Positions 16,899 to 25,152 of a stretch of DNA of 64,000 bases are shown in pieces. Each line of letters starts with the position of its first letter. Position 1 is the stretch's first letter. The stretch is from CBDAKK01 sp965196605. Its GTDB lineage: Bacteria; Spirochaetota; Spirochaetia; WTKD01; G963693115. A program made the translations under genes and the position numbers. The notes beneath the pieces are model-generated. The model searched no databases and had not been told where the DNA came from. It was given only the letters and a program-made list of their open reading frames with translations. Location: NCBI GenBank assembly GCA_965196605.1, contig CBDAKK010000002.1, positions 1 to 64,000 on the forward strand, read 5' to 3'.

Positions 16899-17719
16899 AG
16901 ACGCCAGTGAGCTATTACGGAGGTAAGCAAAATCTCGTCAAAGAAATCGTCCCACTCCTACACCCACACACCTGTTACGTAGAACCCTTCTGCGGCGGTG
17001 CCGCTATCTTCTTCGCAAAGAAACCTTCAGAAATGGAAACACTTAACGACACAAACGGTGAGCTTATGAATTTCTACCGCATAGTACAGCAAGACTTTGT
17101 CTCACTCGAAAAACAAATACAAATCACGCTTCACAGCCGTATGGCACACCACGATGCGCTTGTTACATACAACAACCCGCACCGCTTCTCGCCCCTTGAG
17201 CGTGCGTGGGCAGTGTGGGTTTTGTCTCAAGAATCGTTCTGCTCCATGCTTGATGGCTCTTTCGGATACGACATGAGCGGCACTACTGCCCGCAAAATAG
17301 CATGCAAACGCGATACATTCTCTTACCACTACGCACAGCGACTCCAGCATGTACAGCTCGAATGTACAGACGCGATTAAAATCATACGCACCTACGACAG
17401 TCCTCATACTCTCTTTTACTGCGACCCACCGTATTACAACAGCGACTGTGGACACTATGACGGATACACCATAGAAGACTACACCGCACTCCTCAAGGCA
17501 CTTAGTGTCATTGAGGGAAAATTCCTGTTAAGTTCTTATCCATCACCCGTGCTGGAAGAGTGCATACAGAAACACCGCTGGGATACAAAGCGCATGAAAT
17601 TCACGGTTTCTATAGGAACTGGTACTCGGGACAAGGAAAAAACCGAGGCGCTTACCGCAAATTACACACTGGAAAAACAATACGATTTAGTCGATTTGAT
17701 GCAGTTCCGAGAAGAGTGA
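16895..17719 (+). CDS. Dam-like N6-adenine DNA methyltransferase 2
   Basis: A 274-residue paralogue of the preceding methylase, with VEPFCGGAAIFF at residues 29-40 and FYCDPPYYN (DPPY 177-180). The two share their ends and catalytic motifs but differ widely in the middle (about 110-150) and the C-terminal target-recognition side, so they may methylate different sites. ATG 16895 overlaps the first gene's stop (ATGA), giving a coupled pair. It is the last intact gene of the prophage visible on the + strand. Confidence 0.85.
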   Translation: MKTPVSYYGGKQNLVKEIVPLLHPHTCYVEPFCGGAAIFFAKKPSEMETLNDTNGELMNFYRIVQQDFVSLEKQIQITLHSRMAHHDALVTYNNPHRFSPLERAWAVWVLSQESFCSMLDGSFGYDMSGTTARKIACKRDTFSYHYAQRLQHVQLECTDAIKIIRTYDSPHTLFYCDPPYYNSDCGHYDGYTIEDYTALLKALSVIEGKFLLSSYPSPVLEECIQKHRWDTKRMKFTVSIGTGTRDKEKTEALTANYTLEKQYDLVDLMQFREE

Positions 17720-17756
17720 CAAAATACACTCTATTACCCCCCCATTAAATCCCATC

Positions 17757-17839
17757 TAAAGACACGTTAAAACACATATAGACACTCTAAAATACGGTAT
17801 TTTCTCAATTCAACTGCAACTTTTTCTCAAATCACTTGC
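17757..17839 (+). repeat. Short direct repeats near the prophage right end, possible transposase-binding sites
   Basis: Two pairs of short direct repeats follow the last methylase. One pair is at 17757-17775 and 17777-17795 (15 of 19 identical). The other pair is at 17800-17817 and 17822-17839 (15 of 18 identical, spaced 22 bp). Mu-like ends carry several roughly 22-bp transposase-binding repeats, so these may be the right-end sites. This is an inference from position and spacing. Confidence 0.4.
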
Positions 17840-17853
17840 CCCCTACAGCACAA

Positions 17854-17896
17854 AGAGTTGTAGTATATAAAACTCATTTGTATATGCTACAACTCT
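17854..17896 (+). repeat. 16-bp inverted repeat at the prophage right end
   Basis: The arm 17854-17869 pairs with 17881-17896 over 16 bp (ten perfect outer pairs AGAGTTGTAG/CTACAACTCT, one G-T, then five A-T) around an 11-nt loop. It is not followed by a T-run on either strand, so it is not an obvious terminator. It lies between the last phage gene and the truncated host-like frame. Confidence 0.6.
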
Positions 17897-17924
17897 AATT
17901 GCTTGGTTTATCTCATTTTTTTAG

Positions 17925-18128
17925 CGGAATTTATCTCGCGCGGGTATATTAAGTCTCACGACAACTATAGATAAAACAAATAAAACAATCAGAACTGCCA
18001 CAGGTAGTGAAACTGCTCATCAAGTAACCATTGACAAAGCAAAAAATACATGGGAAATTAGATATCACGACATCGATTATTTTGGCACAACCACGACCAT
18101 GCTCATAAAACTCGACTTTGATATTTAA
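17925..18128 (+). pseudogene. C-terminal remnant of a host gene, possibly cut by prophage insertion
   Basis: An open frame of 67 codons without a start runs from after TAG (17922-17924) to TAA at 18126-18128. It encodes a beta-rich, Thr-rich sequence including TTTIDKTNKTIRTATGSE, HQVTIDKAKNTWEIRY and a final MLIKLDFDI. The style is that of a secreted or surface protein's C-terminus. It has no promoter, ribosome binding site or N-terminus. Its position immediately right of the phage end suggests that the 5' part lies left of the prophage or was lost. The family is not recognised. Confidence 0.45.
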
Positions 18129-18176
18129 CCTTGATATTTTACAAGGCACTCCATACGTCCACACTATGTGACGTAA

Positions 18177-19490
18177 TCACACATACGAGTTCACCACAGC
18201 CTCTAAAAGTTCTTGATTACCAGAAGCGGGAAGGACGTTTTTATGCTGCTCGGCATGGGCTGCAAGTTCTGCCAAGCTTGTTTCTCCCCGCGTAATTTTT
18301 TCACCAATGCCCTGCGTGTAGCCTACGTATCGTTTTGTAATAGCAGCTTCTACAACACCGTCTTTAAGCATTTTTGCCGCAATGCACAAACCACGTGCAA
18401 AGCTGTCCATGCCAGCAATGTGAGCATAGACCATGTCCTCAAGTGTGTATGAGCCTCGGCGCAGCTTTGCATCAAAGTTAAGCCCCCCAGATGTCAGCCC
18501 CTTATTCTTCAGCACTTCGTACATCACAAAAACCGATGTGTAAAGATCCGTAGGAAACTGGTCGGTGTCCCAGCCTAAAAGTAGGTCACCTTGATTTGCA
18601 TCAACGCTACCTAAAAGACCGTGGATGCGCGCAAGCTGTAATTCATGTTGCATGCTGTGTCCGCTAAGCGTGGCGTGGTTTGTCTCTATGTTCAACTTCA
18701 CATGGTCAATGAGCTCATACTTGTGTAAAAAACCAATCACCGTGGCCACGTCAAAGTCATACTGATGCTTGGTCGGCTCCTTGGGTTTGGGCTCAACCAA
18801 CAACTGACCCGCAAAGCCAATTTCGCGCGCGTAGTCCTTGGCCATGTGCATAAAGCGTGCAAGATTGTCGAGCTCCAACTGCATGTTGGTGTTCAATAGG
18901 GTTTCGTAGCCCTCGCGTCCGCCCCAAAACACATAGTTGCTTCCCTCTAGTTCTTGAGTAACTTCCAAGGCTTTTTTCACCTGCGCCGCGGCATGCGCAA
19001 AAACACGCGGGTCGGGTGAAGTAGCAGCGCCGTGCATGTAACGCGGGTGTGAAAACAAATTTGCCGTACCCCACAAAAGCCTCACGGGGCTGTCCTTCAT
19101 TCTTTTTTTCACAATGCGCACCACCGCATCAAGGGCTTTGTTGCTTTCAGACAAGGTCTCCATCTCTGGGGCAATGTCTCTATCATGAAAACAAAAAAAC
19201 GGAATAGAGAGCTTTTCGGCAAACTCAAACATGGCATGCACGCGCTTTTCAGCACGCTTCATGGGTTCTTGTTCCTCGTTCCACGGGCGCTGCCACGCGT
19301 TAAGACCAAAGGGGTCACTCCCACCAGAGACAAAACTATGCCAGTACGCAAGCGAAAAGCGCAAGTGTTCCTCCATGGTTTTTGAGCCCACTTTTTTCTG
19401 CGCATGGTAGTACTTAAACGCACAAGGGTTTTTTGATTTTGCCCCCTCATACGTTATTTTTGGTATGTGCGAAAAATAATGCGTCATCAT
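18177..19490 (-). CDS. xylA: Xylose isomerase
   Basis: A 437-residue class II xylose isomerase, converting D-xylose to D-xylulose with two divalent metal ions. Family signatures are visible: FCFHDRDIAPE (active-site His/Asp), WGTANLFSHPRYMHGAATSPD, FWGGREGYETLLNT, LVEPKPKEPTKHQYDFD (metal-binding region), NIETNHATLSGH and VDANQGDLLLGWDTDQFP. The length is normal. It is the last gene of a minus-strand operon that carries an ABC sugar importer, an SDR and a zinc dehydrogenase, so it likely feeds the same pentose pathway. It converges with the remnant frame on the + strand. Confidence 0.97.
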   Translation of the reverse strand: MMTHYFSHIPKITYEGAKSKNPCAFKYYHAQKKVGSKTMEEHLRFSLAYWHSFVSGGSDPFGLNAWQRPWNEEQEPMKRAEKRVHAMFEFAEKLSIPFFCFHDRDIAPEMETLSESNKALDAVVRIVKKRMKDSPVRLLWGTANLFSHPRYMHGAATSPDPRVFAHAAAQVKKALEVTQELEGSNYVFWGGREGYETLLNTNMQLELDNLARFMHMAKDYAREIGFAGQLLVEPKPKEPTKHQYDFDVATVIGFLHKYELIDHVKLNIETNHATLSGHSMQHELQLARIHGLLGSVDANQGDLLLGWDTDQFPTDLYTSVFVMYEVLKNKGLTSGGLNFDAKLRRGSYTLEDMVYAHIAGMDSFARGLCIAAKMLKDGVVEAAITKRYVGYTQGIGEKITRGETSLAELAAHAEQHKNVLPASGNQELLEAVVNSYV

Positions 19491-19513
19491 GCCTCCTCGT
19501 GGCTGCCCATGCC

Positions 19514-20512
19514 TTAAAGCCCCTGCGGGTAAATCATAACCTTCATAAGCGCGTCATCGCTTTTGTTTTTCATGAGATGAACGCCCTTCTCAAACTCAGC
19601 AAGGCTTACGCGATGTGAGATGAGGTCATCAACGCGCAGCGCTTTAGACTGCAAAAGCGCCAAGGCCTGTAGTGAATTCCGCAGCGAAGTGAAGGACGAT
19701 ATCAGAGTTATTTCATTCTTGAAAAAATAAAAGGGCTCTATGGAAATTTTACCACTCTGCGGTGGAACGCCAAAAAGCAGCACGGTGCCCGCGGGTTTTA
19801 CAAAATACGGCGTAGCTTCTTGCAAGGCCAATACGCCCGTAGCGTCTATTACCACGTCATAAGCTTGTTTTTGCACCTGCGCCATGTCGGCAAAAACGCC
19901 GTAGCCCTCACGCTGAGCAAAGGTGCGCCTGCCCTCATGCATTTCTACAACCTCAATGTTTGCCGCGCCGCGCGTGCGCAAAACGCGCAACAGCAACATG
20001 CCAATGGGACCCGCGCCCAACACCAAAACGCTGCTACCAAGGACAATGTTTGCAAGCTCTATGCCGTCGAGCACGCATGAGAGTGGCTCCATAAATGCGG
20101 CAACTTCAAAGTCCAGAGACTGCGTATTGAAAACCGCTTTTTCAGGCACAGCGACGTACTGCGCCATGCCACCAGCACGCGTTACCCCCACGCCCTGCCA
20201 ATTAACGCACATGTGCTCCTTGCGTGAAAAACAAAATTCGCAATTTCCACATGAGAGGTTTGGCTCTACAGCAACGCGCTCGTTTTTTTTCACGCGTTTA
20301 ACGGACGCGCCTGTTTCTACAACCACGCCTGAAAATTCGTGTCCCGGAATTATGGGGTAGCTCCCCATATAATCGCCATCAAAAATATGCACGTCCGTCC
20401 CACATATGCCGCTTGCTTCAACGCGTATAAGCACTTCGTCTTCTGCGCACACAGGAATGGCGGCTTCTTCATAGCGAATGTCCTGCTTTGTGTGTATGCA
20501 CGCTATATGCAC
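19514..20512 (-). CDS. Zinc-dependent medium-chain alcohol (polyol) dehydrogenase
   Basis: A 332-residue MDR-superfamily dehydrogenase related to sorbitol/threonine dehydrogenases. It has the catalytic zinc segment GICGTDVH and GHEFSG, and all four structural-zinc cysteines (CGNCEFCFSRKEHMC). The Rossmann motif VLVLGAGPIGMLLLRV supports NAD(H) use. The substrate is probably a pentitol or related sugar alcohol, judged from the operon. The ATG overlaps the end of the upstream SDR by 10 bases, so the two are coupled. xylA follows 23 bases downstream. Confidence 0.85.
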   Translation of the reverse strand: MHIACIHTKQDIRYEEAAIPVCAEDEVLIRVEASGICGTDVHIFDGDYMGSYPIIPGHEFSGVVVETGASVKRVKKNERVAVEPNLSCGNCEFCFSRKEHMCVNWQGVGVTRAGGMAQYVAVPEKAVFNTQSLDFEVAAFMEPLSCVLDGIELANIVLGSSVLVLGAGPIGMLLLRVLRTRGAANIEVVEMHEGRRTFAQREGYGVFADMAQVQKQAYDVVIDATGVLALQEATPYFVKPAGTVLLFGVPPQSGKISIEPFYFFKNEITLISSFTSLRNSLQALALLQSKALRVDDLISHRVSLAEFEKGVHLMKNKSDDALMKVMIYPQGL

Positions 20513-21276
20513 GTAAAGCCTCCGTCAATAATAAAGTCTGCACCCGTGGTGAAGGGCGCAGCATCACTTGCAAGATAGACGAGCATGGGCGCAAGGTCGG
20601 ACGTAAGCCCTAGGCGCTTGGTCACAGACAGTGAGAGCCAACGCTCCTTCCACGCGGGAGGAAATGCCCCCGACTCGGTGAGCGATGTTTTGATGTAGCC
20701 GGGGCTTATGGAGTTAACGCGTACGCCGTGCTCTGCCCACTCTACGGCAAGCGACTTTGTCAGCTGAATGACACCCGCCTTGGACGCATTGTATGCTACT
20801 TGCGGTTGCGGGTGATTGACTATGTGTGCCGACATAGACGCCGTGTTAATAATAGAGCCACCCTTCTGCGCTATCATCACCTTGCCCGCAGCCTGCGAAG
20901 TAAGAAACACGCCTGTTAAGTTTATGTCTATAACCTTAGACCACGCATCATATGACATGCTTTCAGCGGGCTCGTTCATGCATATGCCTGCGTTGTTAAA
21001 GGCAATGTCGAGGCCTCCCCATGCCGTGACAATTTTCTCAACCATGTGAGACACCTCGTCGGGCTTTGTAACGTCACAGGCTACAGAAAGCGTTGTAACC
21101 CCGTACTCACGCGCTATGTCCACAGCAACCTGCTCCGCCTTGTCCGCGTTTACGTCAACAATAGCAACGTCAGCGCCAAAACACGCAAAGGCGCGTGCGG
21201 CTGCCTCACCTATGCCTTGCGCACCACCGGTCACATACGCACGCTTACCCTCCAAAGAAAATGCATCTTTTTTCAT
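20503..21276 (-). CDS. Short-chain dehydrogenase/reductase (pentitol/sugar alcohol type)
   Basis: A 257-residue classical SDR. It shows the NAD-binding TGGAQGIGEAAARAFA, NNAGI, the active-site Ser region (IINTASMSAH), the YNASKAGV catalytic Tyr/Lys and the PGYIKT segment. Members of this group oxidise arabinitol, xylitol or related polyols to ketoses; the exact substrate is not visible. ATG at 21276 is chosen because GGAGG lies just upstream at good spacing; the longer frame begins at a TTG inside that ribosome binding site. It follows the permease genes and overlaps the next dehydrogenase. Confidence 0.85.
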   Translation of the reverse strand: MKKDAFSLEGKRAYVTGGAQGIGEAAARAFACFGADVAIVDVNADKAEQVAVDIAREYGVTTLSVACDVTKPDEVSHMVEKIVTAWGGLDIAFNNAGICMNEPAESMSYDAWSKVIDINLTGVFLTSQAAGKVMIAQKGGSIINTASMSAHIVNHPQPQVAYNASKAGVIQLTKSLAVEWAEHGVRVNSISPGYIKTSLTESGAFPPAWKERWLSLSVTKRLGLTSDLAPMLVYLASDAAPFTTGADFIIDGGFTCI

Positions 21277-21304
21277 AAAAACCTCCAAAATATAATGTTA
21301 TGTT

Positions 21305-22126
21305 TCATCCCTTTACTGCACCCATGGTAAGCCCCTTTACCAATGCTTTTTGCGAGAGCATGCCAAAAACAAGGGTTGGAATAAGCACCAAAACTGATAT
21401 GGCAGAAAGCCGCGCCCAAAAAAAACCTTGCTGGGTTAAAAAGGTTGACATGTACACGGGCAAGGTGTTTGCCCGAGAGCCCGTAAGATTAACCGCAAAG
21501 AAAAATTCGTTCCATATAAATATAAAAGTCAAAAGCCCCGCAGATATGAGGCCAATTTTTGATATGGGCAAAATAATAGAAAAGAACACACGCAGGCGTG
21601 ATGCCCCATCAATGCGTGCGGCTTCGAGGAGCTCACGTGGCACTTCCTTAAAAAACGAAGTCACCAACCACACGATAATTGGAATATGCGTGCCCGTGTA
21701 CACAAGAATGAGCCCAAGGTGTGTGTCAAGTAATCCGAGAAAGCGCAAAATTACCAGTGCAGGAATGAGCACTGCAACGGGCGGCAAAATAAAGGTAGAG
21801 AGAAACCAAAAGTACAGGCTCTCGGGCTTTTTCATGCGCGTGAAAACCAAGCGATATGCAGCGGGTACCCCAAGCACAAGCGAACACAGCACGGAGAGGC
21901 CTGTAATTATCAGTGAGTTTTTAAAAAACATAATGATTTCTGGCGTGAGCACCTTGGCGTAATTTTGAAGCGTGAATTGCCTAATAAACAAGCTGGGCGG
22001 CACGACCGAGGCTTCCGTCTTAAAGCTGGTGATGAAAATGTAGAAAACCGGGAAGACCCACAGCAAGACTGCCGCAACCGTAACAAGCGTTATAAGATTC
22101 TTGCTGAATTTACTATGTATTGCCAT
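21305..22126 (-). CDS. Carbohydrate ABC transporter permease (MalG family)
   Basis: A 273-residue inner-membrane permease with six hydrophobic segments, beginning MAIHSKFSKNLITLVTVAAVLLW. The EAA loop reads EAARIDGASRLRVFFSIILPISK, which docks to the ATPase. It pairs with the MalF-type permease next to it to import sugars or sugar alcohols. AGGAGG precedes ATG 22126. No ATPase gene is in this operon; a shared MsmK/UgpC-type ATPase elsewhere in the genome is presumed. Confidence 0.9.
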   Translation of the reverse strand: MAIHSKFSKNLITLVTVAAVLLWVFPVFYIFITSFKTEASVVPPSLFIRQFTLQNYAKVLTPEIIMFFKNSLIITGLSVLCSLVLGVPAAYRLVFTRMKKPESLYFWFLSTFILPPVAVLIPALVILRFLGLLDTHLGLILVYTGTHIPIIVWLVTSFFKEVPRELLEAARIDGASRLRVFFSIILPISKIGLISAGLLTFIFIWNEFFFAVNLTGSRANTLPVYMSTFLTQQGFFWARLSAISVLVLIPTLVFGMLSQKALVKGLTMGAVKG

Positions 22127-22137
22127 GTCACCTCCTC

Positions 22138-23019
22138 CTATAAGCTTGCAAGACGCTTTTGAAAATATTTAAAAACCAAGGTCAATAAAACAAGCGTAAT
22201 GAGCACTGTTACCACGGCGTAACTCGCGGCCTCCCCTACTTCCAACTTAAACTGATTGAGTTTGAACACATGGTAGGGCAGCGTTGTGGTGCTAAGCCCC
22301 GGACCGCCTGAGGTGGTTACATAAATGAGTCCAAAAACCTTGAGAATAAAGACAAGCCCCAGCAAAACCGCAACATGTATGTGGTGCAAAAGACTGGGAA
22401 CGACAATGCGCAACAAGGTTGTAAACGCGCCTGCGCCGTCTATGTCCGCACTCTCCAGTAATTCTGGATTAAGTCCATGCAAGCCCGCAAGGAGTATGAG
22501 CACAAAAAAGGGAGTCCATTGCCACACAATGAGCAGAATAACCGAAGCAAAGGCGTAAGAACCCATAAAGTCCACTGGCGCCACATGAAGCAAGCTTGCG
22601 AGGTAGCCCGCAATACCAAAGGAAGGGTGAAGCATGAGCGTTTTAAAGACAATGCCGACCACCACGTCAGTTGTGAAAAACGGAATGAGTATGAGCGCAC
22701 GCAGAACATGCACACCAAAGAACTCCCTATTGAGCAAAAGGGCAAATGCAAAACCAATACAAAAAGAGAAAACAAGCGAAACGCCACCTATGAGGAGCGT
22801 GTTTGCAATTATGGCGTAGGCCTCCTGTGCTTGAAACAACTTTAAAAAGTTTGCAAAGCCGAAAAACGTAATGCCCAAGTCGGGACGCACAAGGTTCCAT
22901 TTCAAGAGACTCACCACAATGGTGCCGAGAAACAAACCTTGTGTAACAAGCGCAACGGTGACAACAGCGGGCAGGCTTAAGAGTCGACTATGCCTCCTAT
23001 GCAACAAATGCACAGCCAT
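22138..23019 (-). CDS. Carbohydrate ABC transporter permease (MalF family)
   Basis: A 293-residue permease with about six membrane segments and the EAA motif ESADIDGAGAFTTLLRIVVPSLLHH, partner of the MalG-type permease downstream. It forms the membrane channel of a CUT1-type importer. ATG 23019 comes 4 bases after the binding-protein stop; translation may be coupled. The N-terminus is basic (HLLHRRHSR) as usual for a first transmembrane segment. Confidence 0.88.
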   Translation of the reverse strand: MAVHLLHRRHSRLLSLPAVVTVALVTQGLFLGTIVVSLLKWNLVRPDLGITFFGFANFLKLFQAQEAYAIIANTLLIGGVSLVFSFCIGFAFALLLNREFFGVHVLRALILIPFFTTDVVVGIVFKTLMLHPSFGIAGYLASLLHVAPVDFMGSYAFASVILLIVWQWTPFFVLILLAGLHGLNPELLESADIDGAGAFTTLLRIVVPSLLHHIHVAVLLGLVFILKVFGLIYVTTSGGPGLSTTTLPYHVFKLNQFKLEVGEAASYAVVTVLITLVLLTLVFKYFQKRLASL

Positions 23020-23023
23020 AGTT

Positions 23024-24385
23024 TTATTCCTGCAAGTAGCCGCCGTCTTTTGCTACTTCAAGCGCAGCAGCTTGAGAAGTCTCCAAAGCATGGGCTAAGC
23101 TTTTATTGTCCGCAATATACGCCCCAAGCTCTTGCGCAACCTTCTCACCCAAGCCTTGAAACTCGGGTATTGAGACGTATTGAATACCGCGGTACGGCAC
23201 GGGCTCTAGCGTAGGCTTGTCATAGTCTGCGTTTAAAATAGAGTCATAGGTAATTTGTGCAAAATCCGCAGCTTCCCGGTACTCATTGTTTTCATAGGTT
23301 GACTTGCGCGTTCCCGGCGGGACATTTTCCCAGCCAATGTTTTTTCCAACCATGCGTATGTATTCTTTGCTGGTAGCCCAAGTCAAAAACTGAAACGCGG
23401 CGTCCTTGTTTTTAGATGATGCTTCTATGGCAAGCGCCCAAGCCCAAAACCACGTCGTGTTTTTCTTTTTTGCAGTGGGTGCAAGCGCGTAGCCTATTTT
23501 GCCCTTAACCTGCGTGCCCTCAGAGCCCACAAGCGGGCCAGCACCAGAAGAAGCGTCGTACCACATGGCAGCCTTGCCCGAGGACATGAGCGCAAGAGCC
23601 TCGGTAAAACCTACGGACGTAGGACCTGGTTCGCCCGCATTCTGTATTATGTCCTTATAAAACTTCCACGCTTCTTGCATCTCCTGCGTAGTAAACTGTG
23701 GGCGCCACGCCTCATCAAACCAGCGCGCACCAAAGGCGTTTATAAGCGTACCAAAGGGCGCCATGTTCTGCCCCCAACCGGGTAGCCCGCGCAACACTAT
23801 GCCGTAAAACCCATTGGCGGGGTCATGAAGCTGCTTTGCAAAATCGTATATTTGCTGCCACGTAGGCTCATACGGCATTTGCAAGCCCGCCTTTTCAAAG
23901 ACGTTTTTGCGGTACATTATTATAGAACCCTCCGCATAAAAGGGAAGCGCATGGAGCGCGCCGCTTTGGGAACTGAGAGCGCTTTGCACCGCGGGGAATA
24001 TATCGCCTCTATCAAAACGCGTCTTTGCATCCGCATCCATGCCTTCAAAGTAGGGCTCTAAAGATACTATCCATCCATTCTCTGCCCAAAACGGCGTGTC
24101 GTAAGTACCTATGGTAACCACGTCATAGGTGCCCGAACCAAGCGCAACGTCTTGAGTAACCTTTTGTCGTAGCTCATTTTCAGGCAGTACCACATACTGA
24201 ACATCAATACCCGTCTCAGCAGTAAACCTATTTGTGTGGTCTTTCATAATAACCATGCCGGGGTTGTTCACAGTCGCTACAACCAGCTTAATAGGCTACG
24301 CCTCTTCTTGTACCTCTTCATTTGTACATGTGCTCACAAACAGCACAAAAAACACAAGTACCATACTTACAATTATTTTGTTCAT
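23024..24385 (-). pseudogene. CUT1 sugar-binding lipoprotein gene with in-frame amber codon after the signal peptide
   Basis: From ATG 24385, with GGAGG upstream, the frame encodes a lipoprotein signal peptide (MNKIIVSMVLVFFVLFVSTC, lipobox Cys at residue 20). It reaches TAG at codon 30 (24296-24298). The same frame then continues to 23024 as a complete family 1 solute-binding protein (PIKLVVATVNNPGMVIMKDH, later DVVTIGTYDTPFWAENG, QNMAPFGTLINAFGARWFDE). Without read-through the mature part could only start internally (for example GTG 24271), lack export and fail to work. The downstream operon is intact. Nonsense mutation, suppression or a base error are the options. Confidence 0.8.
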
Positions 24386-24540
24386 GATAACCTCCACAAT
24401 AATTTTCACTAAAGTAGTCGTATAACTTTATACGTTTTATTGTAATTCATTTATCTGAGTTGCAATACCTGCACTCTTTCTTGAATCGATAGTAAAAAAG
24501 CTATGCCGACATCATTTCTCTACCATTGTCCATGGTCCGC

Positions 24541-24821
24541 AGAAAAACACTGGTGTTTTTTTGAAAAAGACTTGTGTTTTTTTTACATTGTCTAGACTTG
24601 TTGATGAAAAAGTCTCCATGAGTTGGAGAAAAACACTGGTGTTTTTTTGAAAAAGACTTGTGTTTTTTTTACATTGTCTAGACTTGTTGATGAAAAAGTC
24701 TCCATGAGTTGGAGAAAAACACTGGTGTTTTTTTTGAAAAAGACTTGTGTTTTTTTTACATTGTCTAGACTTGTTGATGAAAAAGTCTCCATGAGTTGGA
24801 GAAAAACACTGGTGTTTTTTA
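24541..24821. repeat. 86-bp tandem repeat array (three full copies plus a partial)
   Basis: Units start at 24541, 24627, 24713 and 24800 (period 86, 86, 87); the last is only about 21 bp long. Each unit contains the near-palindrome AAAAACACTGGTGTTTTT. It also has a second inverted pair (AGACTT/AAGTCT) separated by about 10 nt when read on the minus strand. The period is not a multiple of three and both strands give only low-complexity peptides, so it is noncoding. It lies in the 767-bp gap between a xylitol/sorbitol dehydrogenase and the sugar ABC operon, both on the minus strand. Confidence 0.85.
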
Positions 24822-25150
24822 CACAGGCATTGCCACGGAACGTGGGTGTCCACACAGGTTTGTAAGGCATGACTTGGGGGGCTTGCCCACACAAAGGCAA
24901 AGGCGTCTCTGTCGACATTACTCCTTTACTATTGCCCATTACCCCTATACAGGTTGCTCATGTGCAACATGTAATTAATAATCGTCCTTAGTTATGTCGC
25001 GGCTTTTCCTTTCCTGCGCAACTCTTTGGCTCTTTGTCGACATAGCTTTTTTACTATTGCGAATAGTTAGGAAAAAACACACAGTTTTTTACACATTATA
25101 GTGAAACATAAAAATACGAAAAAAACTTCTTCGTTCCCAATATTTCCACA
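24822..25150. other. Intergenic region with fragments of the dispersed G-rich repeat
   Basis: No gene is seen. It includes GGGGGGCTTGCCCACACAAAGGC near 24875-24900 and TTTACTATTGC motifs (24925, 25050) that recur at the end of the repeat cluster near 52.1 kb, so it looks like a decayed cluster member. The left part of the whole gap (24386-24540) also holds no gene. Confidence 0.5.
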
Positions 25151-25152
25151 AC

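Noticed and set aside
17560..17748. 62-residue open frame at the end of the second methylase
   Set aside because: It overlaps methylase codons in another frame and shows no family pattern.
7932..24385. Genome-wide recoding of TAG as a sense codon
   Set aside because: Many clearly complete genes here end in TAG (for example tail sheath and major head protein). Two interrupted genes are better explained by mutation, suppression or base errors.
24541..24821. CRISPR-like array
   Set aside because: Whole 86-bp units are repeated with no variable spacers, and no cas genes are near.
24512..24939. Open frames with repeated KKNTSLF or KTCVFF peptides
   Set aside because: They arise from the 86-bp repeat, whose period is not a multiple of three, so the frame is not preserved.
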